From the NCBI RefSeq assembly GCF_019649055.1, contig NW_026570231.1:124001-188000 (forward strand): a stretch of DNA of 64,000 nucleotides, read 5' to 3'. The notes beneath the pieces were generated by a model. It searched no databases and was not told the origin of the DNA. It saw only the letters and a program-made list of their open reading frames with translations. Below, in pieces: positions 39,269-49,090 of this stretch; the stretch's first letter is position 1, and every line of letters begins with the position of its first letter. A program made the position numbers and the translations under genes. Origin of the DNA: Paramacrobiotus metropolitanus (Eukaryota; Tardigrada; Eutardigrada; Parachela; Macrobiotidae).

Positions 39269-42200
39269 ATGTCGGGCGGTTCGATTCCTAGAAATCGCCC
39301 ACCACCGCGTAAAATCCCAGACAACAAAGTGATTATTGGGGCGTACGATGGGTCGAGAGCCCAGACAAGGTTCAAATTTAACGCAAAAGAAATTCCGTTA
39401 AATTTGATGTACTTTGCTCTTAATGTTGAACCACCAGAAGCACAAGATGCATTCTGTGGGAAGTCATGGATTGATTATCAGGAAATCAGGCGGTACTTAA
39501 ATTCCAAAACGAGATTGCCAGCACATTTTAAACCTTGGATCGAGTACGAGGGATGTATCCCTGAAGCTTACCTGGACATCACTGATGAGCAGTTTAAAGC
39601 GGCTGTGCAGGATGCAAACAGGTGGCTGCCAGAATACACGGAAGATTTGAACAGACGAAGAGAGGCGGCCCAAGCTGCACTTACAGCGTCGAAAGCATCC
39701 GGAAAAACTCCAAAAAAACAGGCAGCAAATGAGCGCGTCACGCGCGGTGCCAAGGAAAAAGTTCCAGCCCAGGCATCTGGTGCGATATTGGATGAACCCA
39801 TATCGGAGACTCCAAGTGTGGCTGAGAGCCAGATGGAACCCCAGTCGTCCCAGTCGGGCAACAATTTGATAGCGCTGTCGGCTGCAGATAAGGCGGATAT
39901 TTCGGAGGGATCAGAAACAAGAGCAAGTAAAAGCATTCGAGGTGGAACAATGACATTCCACCCGGCACAACTAAAATTACACAGTTTTGTGTCAGAAAAG
40001 GATTTCGAACAACCTGATGAAGACTTCCTTACTCAAGCTAGGGAAGTCGATGAGCAGTTAGCTGCGGCAGAAACTGACCAGGACGTGGGCTTGATAGTCC
40101 GGCAAACTATGCCCGTATTGATCCAAAGTCTCCGCACGCTCATCGCATCTACAAAAACAAAAGTAGATGAAATGGGCAATGCAATGTCTTTAGACGCTCG
40201 TGTAGATGCGGAGCGAAACGAAAAATTGAAATTTCAAAACGATTTCAATGAAATGCGTATTAAATTTGAAAATGAACAAACAGAAAATGACAGATTGGCC
40301 AACGAAATACGCATAGCGAATGATAATTTGCATGCTTTAAGACAAGCCAACAGAAACGCGGAAACCGCGTTTAATGCAGTGAAAGATGAGCGCGATACTT
40401 TAACAGACACGAATCGTAATTTTGAAAAACAGCTGGAAGATGCTCAGAGAGATCTTTCAAACGCGAAAGCTACGATTGATGACCTCAGTGCTCATCCAAC
40501 ACCGGATACAGCAAAACAGATCGTGGATTTAGACCAAAAATTGAATAAAGCACTGAGGGATTTGTCCGCCGAAAAAGATGCGCACAAAGTCACAAATAAA
40601 AAACTGACTGACGAGCAGAATTTGTCCACAAAACTCACCAAAGATTTGGAAGATGAAAAGAAGCGGGCTAAAGATGCGGAAGACTCTCTACAGCGTGAAC
40701 TCACACAAGCGAGAGTGCAGCTGAATAACAAGTCTTCGGTCGGCCCGATGCATATTCCCAAGGAAAAGGATGATTCGTCCCAAAAGGAAATTGAGAGGTT
40801 GCAGGGTCTGTTGACCACAGAGCGAGAGAATGTTCAAAAGGCCCAAAAGGAATTAAAAGATTCGAAAAAGGACAAAAGATGTGATAATTGTGAGAACGCG
40901 ATTCAAGCGAAAAATACAGCACAGGCTGATGCATATGAAAAGTCTGAGAGGTGTAATCGGCTATATGAAGAAAATGCGCAATGCCGAAAGGAATGGCATG
41001 AAAAACAAGACCAACTTACCAAAATGGAAGTGGACCTAAAGCAAGCGTATGACGAACTTCGTCGGCTTCGAAATACAGATGCTGCTCTTGGCGGCGGCGA
41101 AGGATACTTTCAAGGGGAAGCGCCAGTAGCAACAGGAGACGTATTTCGTCCTTCCGCCTTTACACCATTTAATCCCCAAAATTTCTCGTCATACGTGGAT
41201 CAGCCTATAGCTACTGGCAGTAATCCGGCTGGCATCTTACGCAGGCCTAGACAGGAATCACGAGTCGAATTCTCGGAGGCTCAGACCATGCTGCGTTCAT
41301 CGTCAGAAAGTCAAATTCCAAGGGAAACGGCACCTGCCAAACAGAGGAAAAATGGCTCAACAGATTTACGCCAGCAAATTCTGAAAAGAACAGCTGACGA
41401 ATCTAGTCGCCAGATGCGAGGAACAGAAAATAGGGACAGTTCCGATACAGAAAATGAATTGATGGATGATGCCCTGATGGAGGATGAACACCGTCGCCCC
41501 AGTAGCACGGCCAGCAATGAGTCTATGTCCAGAAATCCTCAGCTGGAGGAATGGTTGAACAAACAGACCCAAATTTCGGATAGAACGACGCTGACACAAG
41601 AAAGCGTTGTTGAACTCCTAGCAAAATTTGTGGAAAAAGACAGCGATAAAACAGTAGGAGCCATGAAGTTACTTGCCTTTGATGATGCTCACCCGGAAAA
41701 AATCCAAAGATGGCTCATGAATGTTGAACAATGCAGAGCCACAAATAATTGGAATGATGAAACAATGTGTCGCAGAGTAATCGGCGCATTCACCGGTCCG
41801 TCCTTTCAATGGTTTGAAAAATTCTGGAAGGACAATAAAGGCAAATCGTGGTTAGATTTCTTTAAGCCGGCTATTGTAGAGCACTTTAACGGCTCTCTTT
41901 CTAAAGCCGATATTCGCCGGAAAATGAATAACCGCAAATTGGAGTTCTATGAACCAGTTCGTGCTTACCTTGATAGCTTCCTCCCATGGTTCGAAGAATT
42001 AAAAGTATCCGATGAGGAACAAGTTGAAGCACTCCTAGAGGGCGTACAGGAGCACAGACCGGCGTGGTTTCGCGAAATATATAACGCAGCGCCTAAAAAT
42101 TACACCGAATTTGAAAAGAAACTACAAGAGTGTGAGAAGCTATGGAAGCGTATGAATAAAGATAAAAAAGCTCCCGAGTCAACTCAGAGAAATGCTCCTG

Positions 42201-43495
42201 CTGAACCGAGAAGCGCCGGCAATAATAATAATAATAATTCGAATTATGAGTATCGAGGCGGCCGTGGTGGCTCGTCGCAAAGAGGAAATTATTATTCGAA
42301 CCGGGGAGGCAAGGGAAATTATGGGAATAATCGCGGTGGATATTCCCGCTCGTATACGGAGACAGTGATTCCTCAGCCGCAGAATTCGGTGGCTCCTGTG
42401 CAGCCTGTCCTGAATGTGCCCCAGCCGCAGTTTGTCCCTGTCCCGGTGTTTCAACAGCCGCAATATGTTGAGCAACAACACCCGGTGCAATTTGCGCAGA
42501 CCTTCCCGCAACCAATTCCTATGCAGGCTCCTATGCCTGTTCCTATGCAGATGATGAATCCAATGATGCCGGTTATGCAGCCTCAGTTTCAGCAACCGGT
42601 GCAGAATTTCGATCAGCAGTACCAACAGAATGGCCCTGCGAATAACAACAATTATGATGGCGGTAATAATCGTGGAAATTACCGAAATAATAATAATAAT
42701 TACCGCGGACGAGGTGGCTATAACAACAATAATAATCGACAGCAAAATAACCAAAATTATCGGCAAAATCAGCAGGCCGGTGGTCAGCCTCCGTTTGATG
42801 AACGAAATATCCTGAAAGATAAATGGCGAACAAATCGTGGTGTCGAAATCTGTTTTCGCTGTCATGGTCTGCACCCGGCTGCAGGCTGCACGAATCAGTT
42901 TGTCCTGCCTCGACAGTATGAGCCGTCTGCAGAATTGTTGGCTCGATACAACAACCCGCAGCAGCAAATTAATATGATGGAGTTAGACTTGCCTGCTGGT
43001 TTGACTTCCCCGACGCCGCAGTGTAACAAAATGGAAGTCCAGGATTTTTCGCAATACCCATTAGCGGATCACGTTTGCTTGTTGCCGACGCTTGATGCCC
43101 AAGCTTGGTATTCTGTAATTGACATAAATTATCAGAAAGTAAAAACCATGCTGGACACTGGCTCTAGCATTTCTGTTATGTCTTTAAAAATGGCGAAAGA
43201 TTTAAAATTAAATATTCATCGCTGCCCCGATCATATTAAGGGCAGGGTTGTACATACGGCTTACCAGGGAAGACAGTTGATTGAACCGTTATCGGTGGTG
43301 GTCACCATCCATGAATTTGGGATGGCTTTTGAGCACGCAATGCTTGTGAGTTCCACTTTTGATAGGGACCACGTTGTTTTAGGTTTAGACTTTTTAGCTA
43401 CAAAGCCTTTTATTTTAGATATGAACACTATGACTTGGCGTCTTTCCGTAGACAGTCTAACGCTCCGGCATTCTTTCGCCGCGAAACTCACCTGA
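39269..43495 (+). CDS. gag-pro: Gag-protease polyprotein with giant coiled-coil Gag
   Basis: 1,408 codons, starting at ATG with AAAATGTC context. Residues 1-145 form a novel N-terminal region rich in W, Y and charged residues. About 305-602 is a nearly continuous Glu/Lys/Asn-rich heptad region, a predicted long coiled coil. About 775-965 resembles a retrotransposon Gag capsid domain (FTGPSFQWFEKFW, then a helical tail). About 970-1190 is Asn/Gly/Arg-rich with RGG motifs and a Pro/Gln segment. A CX2CX3HX4C knuckle starts at about 1195, one residue shorter than the usual CX2CX4HX4C. The aspartic protease lies at about 1280-1390 with DTGSS at 1296 and VVLGLDFL later. Gag of about 1,290 residues before protease is far larger than typical. 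The stop overlaps the next frame's ATG (TGATG). Confidence 0.9.
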   Translation: MSGGSIPRNRPPPRKIPDNKVIIGAYDGSRAQTRFKFNAKEIPLNLMYFALNVEPPEAQDAFCGKSWIDYQEIRRYLNSKTRLPAHFKPWIEYEGCIPEAYLDITDEQFKAAVQDANRWLPEYTEDLNRRREAAQAALTASKASGKTPKKQAANERVTRGAKEKVPAQASGAILDEPISETPSVAESQMEPQSSQSGNNLIALSAADKADISEGSETRASKSIRGGTMTFHPAQLKLHSFVSEKDFEQPDEDFLTQAREVDEQLAAAETDQDVGLIVRQTMPVLIQSLRTLIASTKTKVDEMGNAMSLDARVDAERNEKLKFQNDFNEMRIKFENEQTENDRLANEIRIANDNLHALRQANRNAETAFNAVKDERDTLTDTNRNFEKQLEDAQRDLSNAKATIDDLSAHPTPDTAKQIVDLDQKLNKALRDLSAEKDAHKVTNKKLTDEQNLSTKLTKDLEDEKKRAKDAEDSLQRELTQARVQLNNKSSVGPMHIPKEKDDSSQKEIERLQGLLTTERENVQKAQKELKDSKKDKRCDNCENAIQAKNTAQADAYEKSERCNRLYEENAQCRKEWHEKQDQLTKMEVDLKQAYDELRRLRNTDAALGGGEGYFQGEAPVATGDVFRPSAFTPFNPQNFSSYVDQPIATGSNPAGILRRPRQESRVEFSEAQTMLRSSSESQIPRETAPAKQRKNGSTDLRQQILKRTADESSRQMRGTENRDSSDTENELMDDALMEDEHRRPSSTASNESMSRNPQLEEWLNKQTQISDRTTLTQESVVELLAKFVEKDSDKTVGAMKLLAFDDAHPEKIQRWLMNVEQCRATNNWNDETMCRRVIGAFTGPSFQWFEKFWKDNKGKSWLDFFKPAIVEHFNGSLSKADIRRKMNNRKLEFYEPVRAYLDSFLPWFEELKVSDEEQVEALLEGVQEHRPAWFREIYNAAPKNYTEFEKKLQECEKLWKRMNKDKKAPESTQRNAPAEPRSAGNNNNNNSNYEYRGGRGGSSQRGNYYSNRGGKGNYGNNRGGYSRSYTETVIPQPQNSVAPVQPVLNVPQPQFVPVPVFQQPQYVEQQHPVQFAQTFPQPIPMQAPMPVPMQMMNPMMPVMQPQFQQPVQNFDQQYQQNGPANNNNYDGGNNRGNYRNNNNNYRGRGGYNNNNNRQQNNQNYRQNQQAGGQPPFDERNILKDKWRTNRGVEICFRCHGLHPAAGCTNQFVLPRQYEPSAELLARYNNPQQQINMMELDLPAGLTSPTPQCNKMEVQDFSQYPLADHVCLLPTLDAQAWYSVIDINYQKVKTMLDTGSSISVMSLKMAKDLKLNIHRCPDHIKGRVVHTAYQGRQLIEPLSVVVTIHEFGMAFEHAMLVSSTFDRDHVVLGLDFLATKPFILDMNTMTWRLSVDSLTLRHSFAAKLT

Positions 43496-44205
43496 TGTCG
43501 GACGTCATTAGGTCACATGATTTTGATCCGTTAATTCCTGTGGGAGTTAAGCCGTCTCCCGCAATTCCCGCGTTGATGCTAACAGAGCGTATTGGTGTCG
43601 CTAAAGAAGCAAAATTTGTGCCATATGAGTCTGCACATTTAATTTTGGCAAAAGCTGACCCAGAAATTTGTATCCTACACTTACAAAAAGCGAAGCAGGA
43701 GTGGCCGCGCCCAGTCGCGCCACCACCAGTGACTAAAGTGGCTGATGCCCCGGTGAAAACGGAAGGTAAACGAATTGTGCCTGTGCAGTCGGTGCCGACC
43801 AAAAAGGGATCCGACCAGCGTGATGAAGAGTTTGTGCGCAGTGTAGTACAGGAGATGATTCGTCAATATCTCCCTAGAGCAGCTTCCGTCGTGGATGAAC
43901 CCGTTCGTCCTGCAATTAAGCAAGAGATTAAGACGGAGAAAAACCCAGAACCAAGTCTAGTTCGTGGGGGAGGCGGTGAAACAATTGTAAATAGTATGCA
44001 GTCAAGTTCGCGGGGGAGAGAACAGGCGTCTTCCCAGCCGCCAATTAAAAGGAAAAACTTTTGCAGCCGTCGCCGGCGAGTAGCACAAGTACCTCAACTT
44101 CGGCATCGATTAGTCCTGTGCCTACTTCCAGCTCCAGTCAAGTTCGTGGGGGTGACGACTCCCTGCAACTGCCAATCCAAATTTCGTCAGTGGACGCAGT
44201 ATTAA
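43495..44205 (+). CDS. Linker frame between protease and RT regions
   Basis: Starts at the ATG overlapping the stop of the Gag-protease frame (43493-43497, TGATG), in the −1 frame relative to it, and runs 236 codons. The sequence has no catalytic motif: an N-terminal 70 residues of ordinary composition, a Pro/Val/Lys-rich linker, then Ser/Arg-rich. It likely belongs to the Pol polyprotein or is made by reinitiation at TGATG. Its last 145 bases overlap the next frame. Confidence 0.6.
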   Translation: MSDVIRSHDFDPLIPVGVKPSPAIPALMLTERIGVAKEAKFVPYESAHLILAKADPEICILHLQKAKQEWPRPVAPPPVTKVADAPVKTEGKRIVPVQSVPTKKGSDQRDEEFVRSVVQEMIRQYLPRAASVVDEPVRPAIKQEIKTEKNPEPSLVRGGGGETIVNSMQSSSRGREQASSQPPIKRKNFCSRRRRVAQVPQLRHRLVLCLLPAPVKFVGVTTPCNCQSKFRQWTQY

Positions 44206-46964
44206 AGCAGCATCCTGCAGCAAAATATCATTACATGGGTGTCATGGAAAAATCAGTGAAGGTTGTTGAATGTCTTAGTATGGACAATAAGCTGTTAAAT
44301 GTTATACCTGTTGAGCGTGACCGCAGAGATGTAGACGAAGTCCACGATTATCCGTCTTACATGGCACGCAATCCAGAGTTGAAGAAGTGGATGACGCCGA
44401 TGGATAGGCCACAGGATAAACAGTTGTTTCCATCGGAACAACGTTTCAGAGATCCACAGTTTTGGCGTGAAACTCAGCAGCAGTGTGTTGATAGCCGGAT
44501 GTGGTATAAAATGTACAAAAAACCGTCGCACGCTAATACAAATTTTACCAAATACGAGATCAACAGATTTGTCATATGCGAAGGGATTTTATGTAGAGTA
44601 CCTGATCATAGTGGCGCTTGTCCACGGATTTACGTGCCGCACCAATGGCGACAAAAGTTGATAGCCTGCTTTCACGAAATATTAATTCATAAGCAAGCGT
44701 ACGGTCGGCACGAAAAATTATATCCGTATTTAGTGAAATTGTTTTATTGGCCTGATTGTATAATTGAAATCGAACGCTATGAAAAGAACTGCCATGTGTG
44801 CAGAAATTCTGTCAATGATCGCCGGCACTTTGAAACACTAAAGCGTACCGAACAATTACATGCACAGAAAGCTACAGGAAAACGTAAGGTTACCTTTTCC
44901 GTGGACAATCCAGCTCCCGCAGGTGAATTTGAGAATGGTAGCTTCGTCCCTGCAGAGGGCATGAAGCCTATCAATATCGGCCCGTGTCCGCCCTCCTATG
45001 AAGATAAACAGGCGGAGAAGCAAAGGGAAATAAATTCTCAAATGATTAGTAACTCACCGCTGCCGAAGCCGTCTGAGTTCGTTTCAGAGGATGTCAGAGC
45101 GACCTACGATGTTGCGACAAATGTTAATATTAATGAACAATGGGAAATCTGGAATGACATTCAGAAACAAAAAGTATTGAGCGAATCTGCAGCTGCTAAT
45201 TCAGTACAACCCACCGTAGGAAATTACGAACCATCACCGGAAGGTTCGGGAAGGAATTCTCCTAGGCGTAAAAAGTCCAGTTACAGCCGTAGAATTCGGC
45301 GGGAATACGCCGAGCGCGAGGCCGCAAGCCAGATGTCCGCCGAGACAGTGCAGCCGGCACCGGTGCCACAACAACCGACGGCTAAAAATTTACCGAAACG
45401 GTCGCAGGACGTCCGTGAATCCACAGATATCCCAGCTTGTGTGTATTCGAAGGATGTCATCGAGTTGGCGTACAGGGACGCCCATCTGAAACAGGCTCAA
45501 GCACAGGTTGAAGTTAACTCGGTTGAACAGGACATTTATCGGTTTGAGCCTGAACCCGGTCCGATCGATTGCTTTAAAATGGAGTTATTTCCGGCTTCCC
45601 CGGTGATAATCCAGCCCCATTCACAGGGAATTATCCGCGCTACGACGTCGATGTCCGATGAGCAGTTTATGGAATTTCAGGATGAGTATCTATACACCCA
45701 GCCGTTTTTATATGAAGGAAAAATTCCAGAATCGAATAAGAATGCGGTACTTTTGGACGGCGTCTTAACGCTTAATGAGTACGGTAATTGCCGAGTCTGT
45801 GTTGTCAACGTCTCGGATAAACCATTGGTTCTGAACGAGGAAACCAACCTTGGCGAAGTCGCGCTCGTCGATGCGGTCTATCAGATGGACTCGCCGGAGT
45901 TCCAAGAGAATTGTCAAGAAGAGATCAATGGTGTTCCCAGTGATGACAAGGGCATTCCAGTGCCGGAGAAAATCCATGAATGCGTGGCTATGCAGTTGCC
46001 GCCACCCGCCATCAGCGTTGTCGATCCTGAAACAGAAGAAACTTTCGCAAAGATTAAAGTGGGAGACATTTGTCCCAGCAAGGATGAACTGAAAGCCATA
46101 TTTTATCAGGCAAAATCTGTCTTACCGACTAAAGCGCGTCCTGTGGGATGCTGCACCATTTATGAGCACTCCGTGGATACAGGCACAAGTTTGCCGGTCA
46201 GAACTCCTCCGTACCGTACGTCGTTTGAGGATCGTAAATGGCTCCAAGCTAAAACACAGGAAATGATTAAAGACGGTATCATTGAGCCAACAAATTCGGC
46301 GTGGGGAAGTCCTATATGTATCGTAAAAAAGAAGGATAAATCTCGGCGATTAACCGTGGATTTTCGTAAATTAAACGAACGGTTAATGGGCAGCAGTTAC
46401 CCGCTTCCCAGAGTTGATGACATTTTGAACGCGTTGGATAAGGCTACTGTATTCAGCAAAATTGATTTAAAAAGTGGCTTTTGGCAAATAAAAATCAAAC
46501 CAGAAGACCGGTGCAAAACGACAATGGTTGGTGAAGAGTTCACGTTTCAATACAAAGTCTTACCTTTTGGGATGAAGGACGCGCCTTCTGCTTTCCAGCG
46601 CGCCATGGATTTGACTCTTGCGAACATGAAGTGGAGGAATGTGTTGGTTTTTATTGATGACATTATTGTCTTCAGTAAAAACCTGGCTGATCATATGCGA
46701 GACTTACAGGAGCTCTTCCTGCGGCTCCAGGAATGCGGCTGGACCATTAACCCTGAAAAAACAGAATTATTTGTAAATTCAATAACGTTCTTGGGTCATA
46801 CGGTCGATCAATTTGGTATAAGTACGGATCCAGAGAAGATCCAGGCGGTTAAAGAATTTGGTCCTATAAAAGATAAGAAAGATATTCTCAGATTTTTGGG
46901 CTTGGATATTATCGCCAATTTATTAAGAATTTTCAAGAAATCGCTGAGTTGCTTCAAAAATTAA
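44061..46964 (+). CDS. pol: Pol segment: integrase-type zinc module followed by reverse transcriptase
   Basis: Open frame of about 967 codons, −1 relative to the preceding one; the first true ATG is at 44235. An HHCC-like zinc module occupies 44570-44801 (His at 44673, Cys pair NCHVC at 44790-44801, with FYWP between). This placement before RT is abnormal. A 400-residue linker follows. RT runs from about 46200: LTVDFRKLNERL, SKIDLKSGFWQI, LPFGMKDAPSAFQ, the catalytic FIDD (46656-46661) and NPEKTELFVNSITFLGHTV. The frame leaves the conserved RT thumb near 46900, beside a five-T run, and the homology resumes in the −1 frame. Whether this is programmed frameshifting or a one-base lesion cannot be told from one copy. 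Confidence 0.88.
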   Translation: MQPSPASSTSTSTSASISPVPTSSSSQVRGGDDSLQLPIQISSVDAVLKQHPAAKYHYMGVMEKSVKVVECLSMDNKLLNVIPVERDRRDVDEVHDYPSYMARNPELKKWMTPMDRPQDKQLFPSEQRFRDPQFWRETQQQCVDSRMWYKMYKKPSHANTNFTKYEINRFVICEGILCRVPDHSGACPRIYVPHQWRQKLIACFHEILIHKQAYGRHEKLYPYLVKLFYWPDCIIEIERYEKNCHVCRNSVNDRRHFETLKRTEQLHAQKATGKRKVTFSVDNPAPAGEFENGSFVPAEGMKPINIGPCPPSYEDKQAEKQREINSQMISNSPLPKPSEFVSEDVRATYDVATNVNINEQWEIWNDIQKQKVLSESAAANSVQPTVGNYEPSPEGSGRNSPRRKKSSYSRRIRREYAEREAASQMSAETVQPAPVPQQPTAKNLPKRSQDVRESTDIPACVYSKDVIELAYRDAHLKQAQAQVEVNSVEQDIYRFEPEPGPIDCFKMELFPASPVIIQPHSQGIIRATTSMSDEQFMEFQDEYLYTQPFLYEGKIPESNKNAVLLDGVLTLNEYGNCRVCVVNVSDKPLVLNEETNLGEVALVDAVYQMDSPEFQENCQEEINGVPSDDKGIPVPEKIHECVAMQLPPPAISVVDPETEETFAKIKVGDICPSKDELKAIFYQAKSVLPTKARPVGCCTIYEHSVDTGTSLPVRTPPYRTSFEDRKWLQAKTQEMIKDGIIEPTNSAWGSPICIVKKKDKSRRLTVDFRKLNERLMGSSYPLPRVDDILNALDKATVFSKIDLKSGFWQIKIKPEDRCKTTMVGEEFTFQYKVLPFGMKDAPSAFQRAMDLTLANMKWRNVLVFIDDIIVFSKNLADHMRDLQELFLRLQECGWTINPEKTELFVNSITFLGHTVDQFGISTDPEKIQAVKEFGPIKDKKDILRFLGLDIIANLLRIFKKSLSCFKN

Positions 46965-49090
46965 TTCCCAAAAAAGTTACTTTCGAATGGGGAACGGATC
47001 AGTGCAGGTCTGTGGAACAATTGAAGGAGGCCTTGGTGACGGCGCCGGTCTTGGCCCGTTATGATCCGGAGGCTTTGTCACGTGTTATCGTCGATGCCAG
47101 TACTATTGCTGTGGGTGCAGTCCTTATGCAATGTCCGCGGGACAAACCAACTGATGTGCCCACGAATTGGCGTCCTATCGCGTATTTAAGCCGTAAGCTA
47201 ACTGAGACACAGAAAAGGCTCTACTTCCCTACTGAGCTTGAGGCCTATGCTGTTATTTGTGCTCTCAAGAAATGGAAACACTATCTTTCTGACTATCAGT
47301 TCGAAGTCCAGACCGATCATCAGGCTTTGGTTTTCCTAAATAATATGCGCGATGCCGCTGGCCGCCTTGGGCGCTGGGCGGTGTACATCCAGCAATTTAA
47401 TACTAAGCCTGTTCACATACCTGGCAAAGAGAATGTTATTGCCGACGCCTTGAGCAGAAATCCAGGAGAGCAACCGGAACCCGACTCCGACGATTCGGAT
47501 ATCGAATTTGACTATAGACAAACTTACCCCTTTGCCGGCGATGCAACGATGATCGAATGTTGTTTTGCGGTTTTGGAGAGAGATTATGTGGACATCCGGT
47601 TTGAAATGATGTCGGCTGAAGTGAAGGCAGTCTCTCAAGAGGACATGCAAGCCTTTGACGCCGATAAAGTCCAAAAGTTGATTACGGATGATAAAGCCTC
47701 ACACTGGGCTGAGGAGCAGTCTCGCGATGCGCGGATTGTTCGATGGCGATTGCTCCTAGAAAACAAAAAGGAAAAGATGTCAGAGCACGAGAAATTACAT
47801 TTAAACAAATTTGCTGTGAAACAGGGCGTTGTATACTACTACAAGTTTGAATACTACAAGTTTGTATACTACAAGTTTGAATTAAACCGGAAGATCTATT
47901 ACTGCATGTATGTACCTGTTCATTGGCGGCTTCAGTTCCTTCAGGATAACCATGATTCCCCGTTAGCAGCACACTTGGGCGTCCTGGCCACCTATAAGAG
48001 GATGTATAAATATTTTTATTGGCCCCGTATGTTCGAGTCTGTTAAAAGTTATTGTGCCTCTTGCCCGGCGTGCCTTGCACAAAATCCTCTTGCTACGGCA
48101 CCGGCCGGTGCTCTCCAGTCAAATCCGACGGTTCCTTTCCGGTTAGTTTGGGCAATCGACGTTGCTCCGGCACTCCCAACGACGGAATCTGGAAACAAAA
48201 ACATAATTATTGCCGTAGATTACGGGAGCAAATACATTGTGGCTGAGGCCGTCGAGAGAAATGACGCTGCAACTCTGGCGTTGTTCTTTTATCGTCGTAT
48301 TCTCACGGTCTTTGGCATGCCGGTACACATTACCTCAGACCGCGGCAGTAATTTCATGTCTGAAATGTTTCGGGAGCTTCTCGCTCTCGCTGGTGTTGCT
48401 CATGCACCGACGGCGTCAGGCCACCAGCAGGGTAATGGACTTGTTGAAAAACGTGTAGGGGAAATCAAGAAGGCGCTTGCGAAGTATGTAAATGAGCAGC
48501 AAAGTGACTGGGATATATTCCTCCCAGCACTTTGTGCGGCATTTAACAGTAAGGTTGTGGAGCGAACGGGCCGCACACCATTCTTCATGATGCATGGCAC
48601 CGAGATGCGCTTACCGATAAATAACTTCTTGCCATTTGAAGAGGATTTTGTAATTCCCGCCCATGTATATGTACAGCAGATGCAACGCGGCCTTGGTGAG
48701 GCCTTGGATTTAGTAAACGCAGAGGAATTTCGCCATAAATTAAAGGACAAAATCCGTTATGACGCTAACATATCCCATACCTCGTATAAATCTGGAGATC
48801 AGGTTTTGGTGTACGTGTTACATCGGAAAGTCGGGAAAAATCCATCCCTTATGCCCCGTTGGACTGCTGGATGGGAAATTGTGCGTCAGTCAGGGCCGAT
48901 GCACTATGTAGTAAAGAGTAATCGGCGTGGAAATGTCAAAACTGACACTGTCCATGTCAGCCGCTTAAAGCCCTATAATTTTCGTGACGTTGATACTATT
49001 CTTCAAGACGAGCACTTACCGAAATTGCTCGATTGTGTGGAAAAGGAATGCCCCGATGAATTACTGAGGCGCCCGCGCCGCCGCCGGTGA
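46949..49090 (+). CDS. pol: Pol segment: RNase H and integrase
   Basis: 713 codons; homology in this frame already begins near 46900. RNase H: VDASTIAVGAVLMQ, LTETQKRLYFPTELEAYAV, QTDHQALVFL, then IADALSRN. Integrase: canonical HHCC zinc module (WRLQFLQDNHDSPLAAH ... SCPAC, about 47920-48070). Catalytic Asp at 48158-48160, Asp at 48338-48340 and Glu at 48446-48448 have exact D,D35E spacing. The GPF/GPY-like C-terminal region includes PRWTAGWEIVRQSGPMHYVV. A 15-bp unit is tandemly triplicated just before the zinc module. All catalytic residues are present, so enzyme activity is plausible. Confidence 0.93.
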   Translation: MLQKLIPKKVTFEWGTDQCRSVEQLKEALVTAPVLARYDPEALSRVIVDASTIAVGAVLMQCPRDKPTDVPTNWRPIAYLSRKLTETQKRLYFPTELEAYAVICALKKWKHYLSDYQFEVQTDHQALVFLNNMRDAAGRLGRWAVYIQQFNTKPVHIPGKENVIADALSRNPGEQPEPDSDDSDIEFDYRQTYPFAGDATMIECCFAVLERDYVDIRFEMMSAEVKAVSQEDMQAFDADKVQKLITDDKASHWAEEQSRDARIVRWRLLLENKKEKMSEHEKLHLNKFAVKQGVVYYYKFEYYKFVYYKFELNRKIYYCMYVPVHWRLQFLQDNHDSPLAAHLGVLATYKRMYKYFYWPRMFESVKSYCASCPACLAQNPLATAPAGALQSNPTVPFRLVWAIDVAPALPTTESGNKNIIIAVDYGSKYIVAEAVERNDAATLALFFYRRILTVFGMPVHITSDRGSNFMSEMFRELLALAGVAHAPTASGHQQGNGLVEKRVGEIKKALAKYVNEQQSDWDIFLPALCAAFNSKVVERTGRTPFFMMHGTEMRLPINNFLPFEEDFVIPAHVYVQQMQRGLGEALDLVNAEEFRHKLKDKIRYDANISHTSYKSGDQVLVYVLHRKVGKNPSLMPRWTAGWEIVRQSGPMHYVVKSNRRGNVKTDTVHVSRLKPYNFRDVDTILQDEHLPKLLDCVEKECPDELLRRPRRRR
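47837..47881 (+). repeat. In-frame 15-bp tandem triplication inside integrase
   Basis: TACTACAAGTTTGAA, TACTACAAGTTTGTA and TACTACAAGTTTGAA lie end to end, adding YYKFE/YYKFV repeats upstream of the integrase zinc module. Units 1 and 3 are identical, suggesting recent slippage. Confidence 0.9.

Noticed and set aside
42179-42967. 262-codon antisense open frame opposite Gag
   Set aside because: Shadow of the Asn/Gly/Arg-rich repeat: AAT/AAC codons read as Ile/Val on the other strand, giving an implausible poly-Ile protein.
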